A stretch of 64,000 nucleotides of DNA from Cyanophora paradoxa (Eukaryota > Glaucocystophyceae > Cyanophorales > Cyanophoraceae): NCBI GenBank assembly GCA_004431415.1, contig QPMI01000109.1, positions 83,606 to 147,605 on the forward strand, given 5' to 3'. A program made the position numbers and the translations under genes. Shown in pieces: positions 1-11,182 of the stretch; the stretch's first letter is position 1, and each line of letters starts with the position of its first letter. The notes under the pieces were generated by a model. That model was given only the letters and a program-made list of their open reading frames with translations. It was not told where the DNA came from and did no database searches.

Positions 1-3000
1 TCGGGTGCGCGGTGGGCGGGGGGCGGCGGCACCCTGTTGTAGGAGTCGATGGTGACGTTGACGGGCTGGGAGGCGGGGAGGGGCGCCGCGGGCAGGCTGA
101 TGGCGAGCGAGAACATCTCGAGGGCGCCCTCCGTCGCCGCGTTCCCCCGCGCGTCGCCCCCGATCTGCACGCCGCGCGTGAACGCGATCAGAATCTACGA
201 CGCCGCTCGATAAGATGCCGGGCCCGCCTTGATCTTGTCGTTCACGATGAAGAAGAGGGCGGAGCAGTCGCCGGCGGTGATCATGCGGTCGTTGTTGTAG
301 CCCCAGTCGACGCGCCCCGTGGCGGGGTAGGCGGCCCGCAGCGCCGGCTCGACGTTGAAGCGCGCCCAGAGCTTGATGGGCGCCGTCGTGTCCGCCGAGT
401 CGTACACGTACTGCGCGGCGCGCGGGCGGTGAGAAGGCGGCGGAAGTTCCGGGTTTCTAGAGTCGCCTGCGCCGGCCGGGGCGCACGAGGTAGAGGTAGT
501 TGGAGTGGTCGCGGGCGTTGCGGGGCCAGGCCCAGACGGCCTCCTGCCCCGTCGTGAGGTAGCACGTCGTCGTGCTGAGGAGCACCTGGGCCCCCATCGG
601 CTGCGAGGCCGCTTGCCACTCGCCCGCGCCCGGCGCGAAGAAGGAGGTGCCCGGGAACTCCGTCCAGTCGCCGATCACGTTGAGCAGCCGCAGGTCCTCT
701 GCCGCGGCCGCTTCAGGAAAGAATACTCGGTGGAAGGACTCAAAGAGAGAGGGCGGACCGTTCCGGAGGGAGAGGGCAGTGATGGTCGCCCCTGCAGGGA
801 TCCCGTGAGCGGCCGAAGTCGAGAGCGGAACCAAAATATAGATCGTGAACTTGGGCCGGGGGCCCACCGGGGGTGACGGCGGCGTCGTACTTGGCCCAGG
901 CCTTGCTCGGCAGGTTCACGTAGAAGCTGGCGGCGGTCAACGTCAAGAGGCGCAGGAGCGATCGCCGGACCGAGCGCGAGCGGCGGCACCGATCGCGGGT
1001 GAAGGAGCGCGTGACCTCCCGCCCGTCGCTCACGAAGCTCGCCGTCCGCACGAACACGTTCCCTGCGCGGCGGGGTGCGGCGGGGCGGGGGCCTCACGGT
1101 CAGGAGAGGCAGCGAGCGGGGCCGGGCCGGGGCCGGGGCGGGGCGGGCGGGCCGTTGAAGTCGACGACGGCGTCGAGGAAGCCGTCGAGGTCGACCTCGA
1201 CCTCCTGCCCGCCCGCCGGCCCGCCGGCCGGGGTCGGGGCAAGCGGGGGTCTGGGGCGAGGAGCGGGCGGCGCGCGCGCACGGCCTCGCCGGTGGGGATG
1301 AAGCGCCGCGTCGGCGGCGACCGCACGCTCTCCTGCGCGGGCGAGGTCAGCCTGGGCCAGGCCTAGGGGCGCGGGCCCGGGTCGGCACCGCGTGGCCGGT
1401 GAAGAGGGAGTCGGCGGTGCGCTTGATGACGGGCTTGGAGAGGCGGTCGTTGGAGACGTCCCACACGTTCGCCGCGATCCGCACCTGCCGCCCGCCTCAT
1501 CGGTCACCCAATGCGGGCGCCGGAGCTCAAAGAGAGAGGGCGCCGCGCGCCATGACGACGTCGTTGTCTAGGTCCGTGGTCTCCCGCCACCTCAGGAGGA
1601 CGACGTTCGCCAGGTAGTTGTTGTTCTCCGAGAAGGCCGCCTGCACGCGCGCGGCCCCGGGCACTCAGTGCTGCTCCGACTTGATTCCCGGCGGCTTGGG
1701 AGCCAGGGATCGAGCGCGGCTCAGCTGCGCAGGGGCACCATGGGGAAGACAAGGGTATACTGCTGGCGCGACGACGAGGCGAGCTCGCGCAGGTTGATCG
1801 ACTCGTCCACCCCCGCCGTCGCCGCCGCCAGCACGTCCCGCCCAAAGCTCAGCGCCCCGCGCCGGGCGCCAGCGCCCCCGCCCTCCCCGCCCCGCAGCCG
1901 CCCCGCCCCCGCCGCCGTCGCCGTCGCCGCGGCCGCTCCCCCGCCGCCCCCGGGCCCGCTCGTGCCGCCGCCGCCGCCGGCGTCGAGGAGAGTGCGGCGG
2001 CGGGCAAGGGAGGCGGTTCCGCTGGGGACGGTGGTGCTGCCCTCGATGTAGGCGCCCTGCGTGTCGAAGACGAAGTCGCGGAGGGCGTTGTACGAGGAGA
2101 CGAGGTTCTGCGCGTTCGCCGTGAACTGCGTCGAGTTCGTCGCCAGCACGCCCAGCAGCACGGCCAGCTGCTTGTCCTCGTCGAAGGCCGCGCGCGCCGA
2201 GCCGACCGCCTGCCGCTGGTTCGACGAGCGCAGCGACTCCTGCAGCTCCTTGTACGCCCGCTCGATCTGCGCCTTCTGGGCGCTGATGAGGATGTTCTGC
2301 GCCTCGAGCTGCGTGTAGGCGATCGTGAGGTTCGTGTACGTCGCGTTCAGCTTCGCGTTCGACACGCTCAGGTCCGCCAGCGCCTGCGCGGGGCCGCCGC
2401 CGCGCCGTCAGGTCGCCCTCGCGCTCGCGCTCGGGCCGCGCCGGCGGAGGGGGCGGGCCTGCTTCGCGATCTTCTCCTGCTTCTGCGCCTCGTTCTTCGA
2501 GTTCGTCGCGTCGATGGCTGCGCGGTCGAGGGTCAGCTCGCTTTCCTCTCCGCACAGAGTCGCTTGGACGAAAGAGCGTTCGAACGGACCGGCAACAATC
2601 GCAGCGATGAGGGCTGAGAGCGAAGTCGCGATCAGCGAGCATCCGATCAGGCTTCCGAAGCTTGGACGCGCGGGGGCGGATGCGGACCGGCGATGATGGC
2701 GACGACGGCGATGGTGGAGACTGTGATCAGCACGGCCTTCGTGAACTGCGGCGGCGCGGGGGCGCAGGCAATCAGGGGCGCCGGGAGGCCCCCCGGGGCG
2801 GGGCGGGGCGGGGCGGGGCGGGGCGGGCCTTGGCGCGCTTGGCGCTGGCGTTGATGAAGCGCTCCTGCTCCTCCGTGATCCGCACCGCCCGCCGGTTCGC
2901 CTCCTTGACCTGCGCGCGCCCCCGGCCCGGCGCTCAGTCGAGAACTAGGCGGCGGCCGCGGGGCGGCGGGGCGGGGGGGGGCGGGCGCACGCGCTCGCGC

Positions 3001-4431
3001 CAGTCGAGGGCCTCGCGCAGGTCCTTCCCCGTCAGCAGCTTCGAGGAGGCCTTGCTCCTGCGCCCCCGTCCCCCCACGGCCGCCCGCGTCAGCCGCCGCC
3101 GCCGCCGCCCGAGGCTCGATGGCGTGCGCCGGCGGCGGTCGCGCGCACGAGCCGGACTCGACCCCTGCGAGCGCGGAGAGTCAAAGCCGGGCCGGCTGCG
3201 CGTGGGGGGCGCAGCTGGAAGGGGGGCACGCACATTCCTTGGAGCGGACGAGGAGGCGCGTGTGGAGGCGGATCAGGTCGAGGTCCATCTGCCCGCGCAG
3301 AGTCAGACGGGGCCGGGTCCGCGGTAGGGCGGCCGGGCTTGCTTTGGCGGCGTTGTCGATCTTCTGGATGCCGTCCTGGAAGCTGTCCGTGAAGCGCATG
3401 TAGATCCTGCCGGCCGCGGGCGCCGGGGGGTGAGGGTGGCGCCCGGGGCCGGCTCGGGCAGCGAGGGCCGCGGGGCGGAGCGGGGCGGGGCGGGGCGGGG
3501 CACCAGTTGATGGAGGAGAGGGCTTCGGGGACGGCGGGGGCGTCCTGGTGGAGCACGGGGATCAGCTTCTTGTTCGCCTTCACCGCCAGCTCCAGCTCCG
3601 CCTGGCACTCCCCCGACGCCACCCAGTCTGCCCCGCCCCGCCCCGCCCCGCGTTAACGTTGAGCGCGGGGGAGCGAGGGCGCGGGTGGGGCTGGGGGGCC
3701 CCGGCCCGTACCCGGGCTGAGGATGAAGAGGACATTGTTCGCGCCCTCGATGCCCGCCGCGATCTCCGACCGCCTTTGGGGGGGGGGGGGGGGGGGGGGT
3801 TAGGGTGCGAGGCGAGGCTCTGGAGGCTCCGCGCGCGGCAGCGCACCAGTCTGCGAGGGAGCTCGGCGGTCAGTAATTATAACGGATCGGGCAAGCCGGG
3901 CCCGGCGCGGGTCATCGATGTACGGTGGCGCACCGGAGCTGGGTGGGATGTTCGACCTGGGTTCGGAGGGGCGCGAGGGGTCAGGGAATGAAGGGGCGGG
4001 GGTGTCTGGAGGGATGGGTCGAGCGGACCAATCAACCTGCGCGGGGCGCCGCAAGGTGAGGCTGGGAGGAGCAACTTAGGGGGCAGGGCGGGAGCCGAAC
4101 CCAGATCTTGGAGCCGAGCCGCTCGAGCTCCTGGACGACGCGGATCGCGAAGTCCTTGTTCCGCCGCGAGTAGGAGACCATGCTGCGCGCCGCCGGCTCG
4201 GATCCGGCCGGGGGAATTCAAGCGGGACCGGCGGGGCCGCGCGCGCATGTCGTAGTGGTCGCGGATGCCGCGGCGGGCCTCGCCCTTGCGGCCGCCCGAG
4301 GCCGAGGGGTGCCCCTGCGGGTGGGGCAGCGGGCCCGGGTGCGGCTGCGGCTGTGGCTTGGAGGAGGTGTGCGCCACGTCGCCGCCCCCGAAGGGCCACA
4401 ACATCGATATCGATGACGGGTGCGGCTGCAC
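1..4431 (-). CDS. TIR-domain transmembrane protein, multi-exon, 3' end beyond window
   Basis: About a dozen short exons on the minus strand rebuild a TIR domain. It starts with VSYSRRNKDFAIRVVQELE (around 4180-4110), then GSKIW/VDW, then SEIAAGIEGANNVLFILSP (around 3760-3725), then GECQAELELAVKANKKLIPV (around 3620-3560). The TIR tail follows: DLIRLHTRLLVRSKE, then TGKDLREALDWRERV. A hydrophobic helix (AVLITVSTIAVVAIIAG, around 2740-2695) comes next, then a coiled coil (around 2500-2060), then a long C-terminal region of unknown family that runs off the left edge. TIR domains act as NAD-consuming enzymes or adaptors in immunity and stress signalling; the role here is inferred. The order TIR, helix, unknown domain suggests a membrane receptor or effector. 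Introns are both GT-AG and GC-AG. The first ATG at 4431 is a choice; a second ATG lies nine codons in. Some exon joins in the C-terminal half are uncertain. Confidence 0.72.
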
Positions 4432-5887
4432 GCCGATCCCGAGCCGCGATCAGGTCGCGAGCGAGGCCCCGGCGGAGGTGGGAGGCCTGGGAGAGGTCGG
4501 GCGGGCCGGGGAGGGCACCTCGACCGGCGACAGGACCGCTTCCTGCCGCCCCGCCATCGCGCCGACCGGCCCTGCGCCCGCCGGAGACCTGCGGCGGCCC
4601 ACGGCCCGTTAGAGGCTCGGACCGTCCTTCAGACATTGATCCGCCCGGCGGTTTGTCAAGCGTTCGAATTCGGAAAACGTAAGCTTCGCGCCCGATGTGC
4701 ATGCACAGGCCATGGCCACATGCATACGCAGCTAGCGCTCTGGCGCTGGAGCCGGCGACGGCCCGCAGCCGGCGATGTGCATGTGCCGGCGCTGGAGCCC
4801 GCGACGGCCCGCAGGCCTAGGGAGATGTAGGTGTAGTTGTACATGTTAGACGCAGAGTATGCGCACGTACGCGTATACGTACGCGACGTCTAGTAGAGAT
4901 GCGAACGGCCATGCCTAGTCCTATAGCTAGCATGACATGAAAAGCAGCGTGTCGCGCAATTGCAAGCTTAAAAAGCTTGAGACGGACACAGAGAAGGAAC
5001 GCACTTGCCGAAGGCGATCGGAAGAGCAGACAGCCTCGCTCTCGTTCCTGCGGGCGCCCGAGTCCCGAGCTCGAGTCTCCCGACTCTGCCCGCCGGTGGA
5101 GCGCTGAAGGGCGCGCGGCCGGCACGCCGGCTGCTGCTGATGCCCGTTGGATCGAGCTGCGCCAGCCGCGGCTAACGCGAGATACGCGGTAGAGAGCCTC
5201 GAGGCCCTCGACTCTAACTCCCTCGAGCTCCGCGACATGAGCTATCGATCTGCAACAACAACGTACCCGGCAAACGGGGAATTTCGAAGATTTCCGGAAG
5301 ACTACGGCCGGGTATACGTGATTTCGAAGCAATTCGAAGCAACTCTACGCTGCACGGTGCCTGCACCCCAAGCATCCATAGCTAGACAGCGCGGTGAGGC
5401 AACATCCGTTTCAATGGGGTGAGCTCTCTAGATCCGGAACCTTCCAGCGCGCCCGTATGAACCCACAACGCAGGAACTGCTGCTGCTGCGCCACCGTCGC
5501 GGTGAGTGAGTGACGTGCATTCTAGCACATTCTAGGCGCCCGCGGGCCTCCCCGGGTCCGGAAGGGAAAACTCCGGCCCAGCAGCGCGTGCTGTGGCCGC
5601 CTGCTCTAAGAACTAGCTCCCGCTTGGCGACACCGGAATTCCTCCGCTGATCCGCCATGCACGTCCATTCCTCGGCGCTCGAAGCCCGCTCGGTCCCGCC
5701 CGCAGCCGCTTCGTTCCCGGCCAAGCTAGGCGGTGCTAGCTTTGCAAAAGTCTCAGAGATTTTTCCGGAAGCTAGCCTCAGGACAGCTGCCGTCCCGCTC
5801 AGCGCAGCCGGGCAGCTGCGCGACGCCACACTTTGATGTCGAGGACGGGCCGGTTTTCTCAGCTGTGCTGACGGGCGGGCGGCGCAG
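4432..5887. other. Intergenic region between TIR gene and HIR gene
   Basis: No convincing coding exon is visible. The stretch 4690-4960 is rich in short palindromes (TGCATGCA, GTATACGTACGC, TAGCTAGC types). The first exon of the HIR/SPFH gene should lie near the right end (about 5760-5850) but could not be fixed. Confidence 0.4.
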
Positions 5888-7750
5888 ACGGCGCAGGAGG
5901 GCGTGATCGAGCGCTTCAGCAAGTATGACCGCCTCGCGCATCCCGGCCTCGTCTGGATCAACTGTTGCTGCTGCGAGACGGTGCGCCCCCGCGCCGGCAG
6001 CGGCCCGGCCGCGGCGCGGGCGCGGCTGACACCTGGGCGGGGGCAGCTGCACGTGCTGGACCTGAAGGTGCGGCAGCTGGAGGTGAAGGTGGAGACGAAG
6101 ACGAAGGACAACGTCTTCGTGAACATGAAGATTGTTGTCCAGTTCAAGGTCTCCGACACCTACAAGGTGCGCGAGACCCCGGGGGGGAGGACGTGGCGGA
6201 GGTGGCGGGCCCTGAGCGGCGCCCCGCGCAGGCCTTCTACACGCTGGCCCAGCCGGACGACCAGGCGCGGCGCCCCCGCGCGCTCCCCCCTAGGCGTCAC
6301 CCTCACGTGATTCTTTGCTCAGATCCGCGCCCACGTCTGCGACGTCGTCCGCGGGCAGGTCCCCAAGACCACGCTGGACGGTGAGGCACTCCTCCGCACC
6401 TCTCCCCCGCGGGCGCCCGACGCCGGCCGGCGCAGGCGTCTTCGAGGTCAAGGACGAGATCGCGCGGGAGGTCAAGGAGGCACTCGCGAAGGTGCCGTAC
6501 CCCCCTCCCCGCGCTATCGCGGCCCGCCCTGACAGATGGGTGCTCCGGCAGGTCATGTCCGAGGCGGGGTACATGATCCTGACCGTGCTCGTGATCGACA
6601 TCGGTGGGCGGGGCCCCGGGGGCGTGCCTGCCGCCGGCCCCCCGCGCTGCTCACGCCGGGCCCGCCCCGGCCGACCCCAGACCCCGACCCCGAGGTCAAG
6701 CGCTCCATGAACGCGATCAGTGCGCTCCCTTATCTGGCGTTCGGGCTCGGAAGGCCTGATCCGCCGGGGGGGTGCGCAGACGCGAACCAGCGGCTCCGCA
6801 TCGCGGCGGTGGAGAAGGGGGAGGCGGACAAGGCCCGCTCCCGCCGCCGCCGTTCCCCGCCGCACCCCCGGCCCGGGCGTGACGCCGCGCCGCAGATCCT
6901 GCAGGTCAAGTCCGCGGAGGCGGAGGCGGAGCGCAAGTACCTCGAGGGCGCCGGCGTCGCCCGCCAGCGCAAGGCCATCATGGACGGCCTCCGCGAGTCC
7001 GTCGCCGTGCGCCCCGCACCCCCCGGCGCCCCGCTCCCCGCGCGCCGGCGCCTGAACTGCAGGCAGGCCTTCACGGACTCGATCCCGGGGGCGGACGCCA
7101 AGGCGGTCCTCGATATGATGGTTATTTTCCAGCACTTCGTGCGCGGCCCGTGCCCCCGCCCCGCCTGCACGCCTGTACCCGGCTTCCGCTGACCGCCCGC
7201 CGCACGCAGGACATGATGCGGGAGATGTGAGCGCCGGCCCGGCGCCCCTGGGCCGCCGCGCCGCTTCCCCCGCAGCTGACCGCCCCGCCCTCGCGCAGCG
7301 GCATCCACGGCAAGAGCTCCGCCGTCTTCGGTACCCCCCCCCCCCCCCCCCCCCCCAACTCTCCCCCTGCGGCCGGGGGCGGCTCTGAGGAGGCGGGCAG
7401 TGCCGTACGGGCCGGGGGCGGTGCACAGCATGGCGGACCAGATCCGCCAGGTTGGCAGCGGCCGCCGCCCCGCGCGGCAGAGCGCCTCGGTCCCTGCTGA
7501 GGCGCGGGGCGCAGGGGATCCTGGAGGGCAACTTCGGCAACGCGGCCGTCATGCGCGGCCCCGGCGGCCAGGCGAGAGCCGCCCCCGCCCCGCCCCGGCG
7601 AGGCGCGGCGGGGCGCGCTGACGGGCGGGGCGGGGCGGACAGGCGATGGGGGGCGGCTCGGCGCACGCAGGGCACGGGGGCCAAGGGGGGAACCCCTTCC
7701 ACGGGACGGCGAGCATGTCCGGCGCCATCCTCCCCGGCCAGGCCATGTGA
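5888..7750 (+). CDS. Hypersensitive-induced-response (HIR) type SPFH/prohibitin-domain protein
   Basis: Exons on the plus strand rebuild a near-complete SPFH protein. Readable blocks are GVIERFSKYDRLAHPG, then VRQLEVKVETKTKDNVFVNM (around 6070-6130), AFYTLAQPDDQ, IRAHVCDVVRGQVPKTTLD, VFEVKDEIAREVKEALAKV, MSEAGYMILTVLVIDI, a KRSMNAI helix start, AEAERKYLEGAGVARQRKAI (around 6915-6975), and SIPGADAKAVLDMMVIFQHF. The ETKTKDNVFVN signature and the cleaved-coil motif EAERKYL are typical of plant HIR proteins. These are membrane-scaffold proteins of plasma-membrane microdomains, usually about 285 residues and often N-myristoylated. The last exon is Gly-rich and ends ILPGQAM at a TGA. The true start codon is in an upstream exon that could not be placed. 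One intron holds a 23-nt poly-C tract (7334-7356). Confidence 0.85.
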
Positions 7751-8431
7751 GCGCCGAGCGCCAGCCTGCCCACCGGATCTCTAGTCGCGTAGGACGCCGG
7801 CGCCCGGCGTGCAGTATACAGCCAGCTAGCCGTAGGCGCGGCCGCGATAGGGCACGGCCGACGAGACAGTTTAACATTCGTATTCGTATACTAGTACTAT
7901 GACTATCGATATCGAATTCGCGCGATCGAACGTACTACGCTGTTTAAAGCCGCCCGGCAAAGAAGGCCCGGAGCAGCTGCAGGGCCAGATCGAATATAGA
8001 TCTAGATATCGATTAATGCAGGTTTAATGCAGATAGACATGCGCACATGTATACGTACGTATATACATTTGATCGGCCAGCGCTGGCATGCATATGCACG
8101 TGGAATAGCGGCAGATATCATGATCATAGTATCGATAAATGCGAACATCGTTCTCGAGTTCACGGTTCGTTCAACGAAAGATAGACCGTCGGACTGAATA
8201 TCAATGAGAAAGCGATGCCACAATGTGATAGAAGAAAATATAGTACGCTGCGGCCTACACACTATCTCTGGATCTGTACTGGATCGAACCTACAGCTAAC
8301 ATAATCTAAAATAGACCTACGCTGCCGTCAATAGATCTTTTCATCCACTTCCGTCCAGGCGGATGGGACTAGGAAAGAAGAAAGGGGCGGGATGGAAAGG
8401 CGACGGGGGCGCCGGCCATCGGGGCGCCCCC
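7751..8431. other. Palindrome-rich intergenic region
   Basis: AT-richer than the genes and dense in short perfect palindromes (ATCGAT, TAGATCTA, GTATACGTACGTATA types). No gene is supported. It separates the convergent ends of the HIR gene and the mitochondrial carrier gene. Confidence 0.5.
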
Positions 8432-10289
8432 TCAGCGCCCCCCGGAGGCGGCGGGGGCGGAGCCGCCTTCTCCCGCCTCGCTCGCTCTCCTCCACATCCG
8501 CTCCAGCTGCGGGGAGTTAGGCCGGCGCGGCCAAGTCGCCGGCTCGCGCCAAAGGCGCACCTGATCGATGAGCGACACCGTCACCGCCGCCTGCGGGGGG
8601 CACGCGTCAGCGGGGCGGCGGCACGAGCACACGCGGGGGCCGCGTGCGCCTGGATCATGTACTGGCACATGCGGACGCGCCAGCCGGTGTAGAGCACGCC
8701 GACGCCGTTGGTGCGCGCCGCCTGAGGGGGCCCCGGGCTCGGCGAGGCGAGGGGCGGGGCGCGGGAGGCGGTGCGGCCCGGAGGGACCTCGCGGATGGCG
8801 CCGAAGACGGAGCGGACTTCGAGGGGCGCGTCGCAGCGCTGCGCCGCCGTCTTCACGAAGTCGAACGGCATCGTCGCCGCCGTGTTCACCAGCCTGCCCC
8901 GCCCCGCTCGAGGGGAGGGGGAGGGGAGACGCGGGGCGAAGCGGGCGGACCCGACGACGGCCCCGCAGGCGAGCAGGGAGGGCGGCGAAAGCTCCCCGTC
9001 CGGCCCCGAGGGCCTGCGGGGGTCCCGGCGGTCAGGAAAGGCCCCGCGCGGGACGGGCACCCCCGGCTGGGGGGCGCACAGGACGGCTCGGGACCACTTC
9101 TTGACGCGGTCCTCGGCGACCAGGTACGAGATCCACGAGGCCTGCGGGGGGTACGCGGTTCAGCGAGGCGCCGCGGGGGGTACGTGGGTTGGGGGGGGGG
9201 GAGCGGGCGGGCCAGCTGGCGGGCGTGCACGACGTTGACCCCGCGGAAGAGCTCCTGCGGAGGCCGGGCGTCAGGCGGGGTTGAAGAGGGGCGCGGGGGC
9301 GGGCGGGGGCACCGTGACGGCGTGGCCGCGCTTGCTGTGGAACTCGAAGAAGCGCAGGACGGGGTGCGAGCCGCCGTTCCCCGTCATCACGAACACCTGG
9401 GGAGGGGGGGGGGGAATGAGGTCTCGGGGGGTAGCGGGCTCGGGGTGGAGGGGGCGGGGCGCGACGAACCTTGAGGCGCTCGAGGGGGGTGATGAAGAAG
9501 GCCTCGAAGCTCGCCAGCGCGATCCCCGTCGCGATCTGGCGGGGGGTACACCAGTCAGGACCGGGGGGAGGCGGAGGAGGGGGGTACGCGTGCCTTCTCG
9601 AAGGAGAAGGCGCGGAGGCTCTCGGGCATGAACTGCGGGGGAAGCGGCGGGATTACGGGACGGGGAGCGGCGAGGCGGGGGGAAGGACCTTCGAGACGAG
9701 CGTGGGGAGGGCGATCATGACGGGGTACCGGTACGCCTGCTTGCTGATCACGCGCGTCGCGTTCGGGACGAAGCCTGCGGGGCGGGTTCGGGCCCGCGCC
9801 GGGCGGACTGGGCTCGGGGGCGCGGGACGGGGCGGGCCCTTGTAGAAGCCCATGATGCCCTCGTCGCGGACGATCTTGCGGGCGATGGCGACCGCCGTGG
9901 GCGCAGTCGCCACGCCCCGCGCGTACTCGGCCAGGTGCCCCGACACGAACGCCTGGTGCTGCGCGCCGCGTGAGCGCCCCGGCGCATGCGCGGCCGAGCG
10001 CTTGGCGCCGGCTGGCGGGTGCACCTTGGTCTTTATGCAGTCCCACGGATGCTGCGCGGCGGGTGAGCGCCCCCTCGCCCGCGCGCGCGCTCGGGCGCCG
10101 GGGGCGCACCTCTATGATGAGGCCAAGCACCCCCCGCATGCTGCCCAGCATCGCCGCCTGCATCAGCACGCTCTTCTGCGCACGCGGTCCCGCCCTGCGT
10201 GAGTCGCCGCCGGCGCCGCCGCCGCGCTCCGGCGGCGAGCTCCCCGGGCGCCGCACCTTCTCCGCCCCAGGATCCACCGCCGCGCTCAT
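8432..10289 (-). CDS. Mitochondrial carrier family (SLC25-type) protein
   Basis: Minus-strand exons contain all three carrier repeats with their Px[D/E]xx[K/R] signatures. These are PWDCIKTK (around 10045-10020), PLERLK (around 9500-9480) and PFDFVKTA (around 8870-8845). Other good blocks are MLGSMRGVLGLIIE, HQAFVSGHLAEYARG, DEGIMGFYKGFVPNATRV, AYRYPVMIALPTLVSKV, TGIALASFEAFFITPLERLK and GVGVLYTGWRVRMCQYMIQ. The family shuttles metabolites across the inner mitochondrial membrane as a six-helix bundle. The substrate cannot be told from this. The start ATG at 10289 begins MSAAVDPGAEK and is followed by a GT-AG intron. C-terminal exon joins after the third repeat are less certain. Confidence 0.85.
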
Positions 10290-11182
10290 GCTGCCGCCGC
10301 CTGGAAACGACAGCTGTCCGTATGCTCGGGCAAGTCCCGTCCGAAGGAACGCGATGCCTGCCCTAGGCTGCTGCCGCCGCGACCGCTTCGGGCCGTCTCG
10401 CCGCCGCGCGGACGAGGCGGCCGCTCTTTGTTGTGAGCGGCCAGGCGCGACAAAAGCTAGTCGCCTGCTCGAGGCGAAGCCGGCGAGGGGTTTTCGCGAC
10501 TGCTCCTCGCCCTGCGCGCCGCCGGTCACAATGGCGGCCTGGGCGCCCGGCGTGGAGGCCAGCTCGGCATACTTGCCCTCACCTCGAAAATGCGCATTAG
10601 TCGGCGCGGGCGCGGCGCCTCCAACCCCGCCGATCTGTCCGTAATTGCGTACCCAGGCGAGTGTGAGCGCCGAGCGGCGCGGCGCACTGAGCGCCGCACT
10701 AGTACTGCAGCTCAGCGGTTGTATGAGCGGCTGAGCGGGACCAGATCTAGATTATGCCTGCGCATGCCGCACTGAGCGGGCGACGAGTCCCTTCGGCGGC
10801 TTGCAGTCCCTTCTCTAACCTGCGATCGCTGTACATGTGGGCGCATGCGCAGCGCGCACGTGCACGTGCACGCGTACGTGGCCATGGCGGCGCGCTCGCT
10901 TCGGCCGCGTATACGTACGACGTAGTGATCGTATAAATTAAATTATTTATATAATTTTTCCTCTCCCCCGCGAGCTTTTCATTGCCCTTCTGCTCTAAGA
11001 ATTCGATTGATCTATAGCTAACATCTCTGTGATAGCTTCCTTCAGCTTGTACTTTCCACGAGCCACTACAGCTTCTTGAGCTTACAGCTAAGCTTGAGCC
11101 TACAGCTATCGTTTCGAGGGGTGAAGGGCGGTCTTCGACTTGACTAGACCCTCGCCGAGGGGCGGCGGCTGGAGCTCGGGGG
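10290..11182. other. Intergenic region upstream of carrier gene and downstream of FIBP gene
   Basis: No gene supported. 10290-10700 is GC-rich. 10700-11100 is AT-richer, with palindromes (GTATACGTACGAC, TAAATTAAATTATTTATATAATT) and repeated AGCTTGAG/CTACAGCT words. Confidence 0.45.

Noticed and set aside
3119-3403. Many long plus-strand frames opposite minus-strand genes, rich in Arg, Pro, Ala and Gly
   Set aside because: In GC-rich DNA the antisense frames stay open by chance. They lack family motifs and lie opposite exons with clear domain content.
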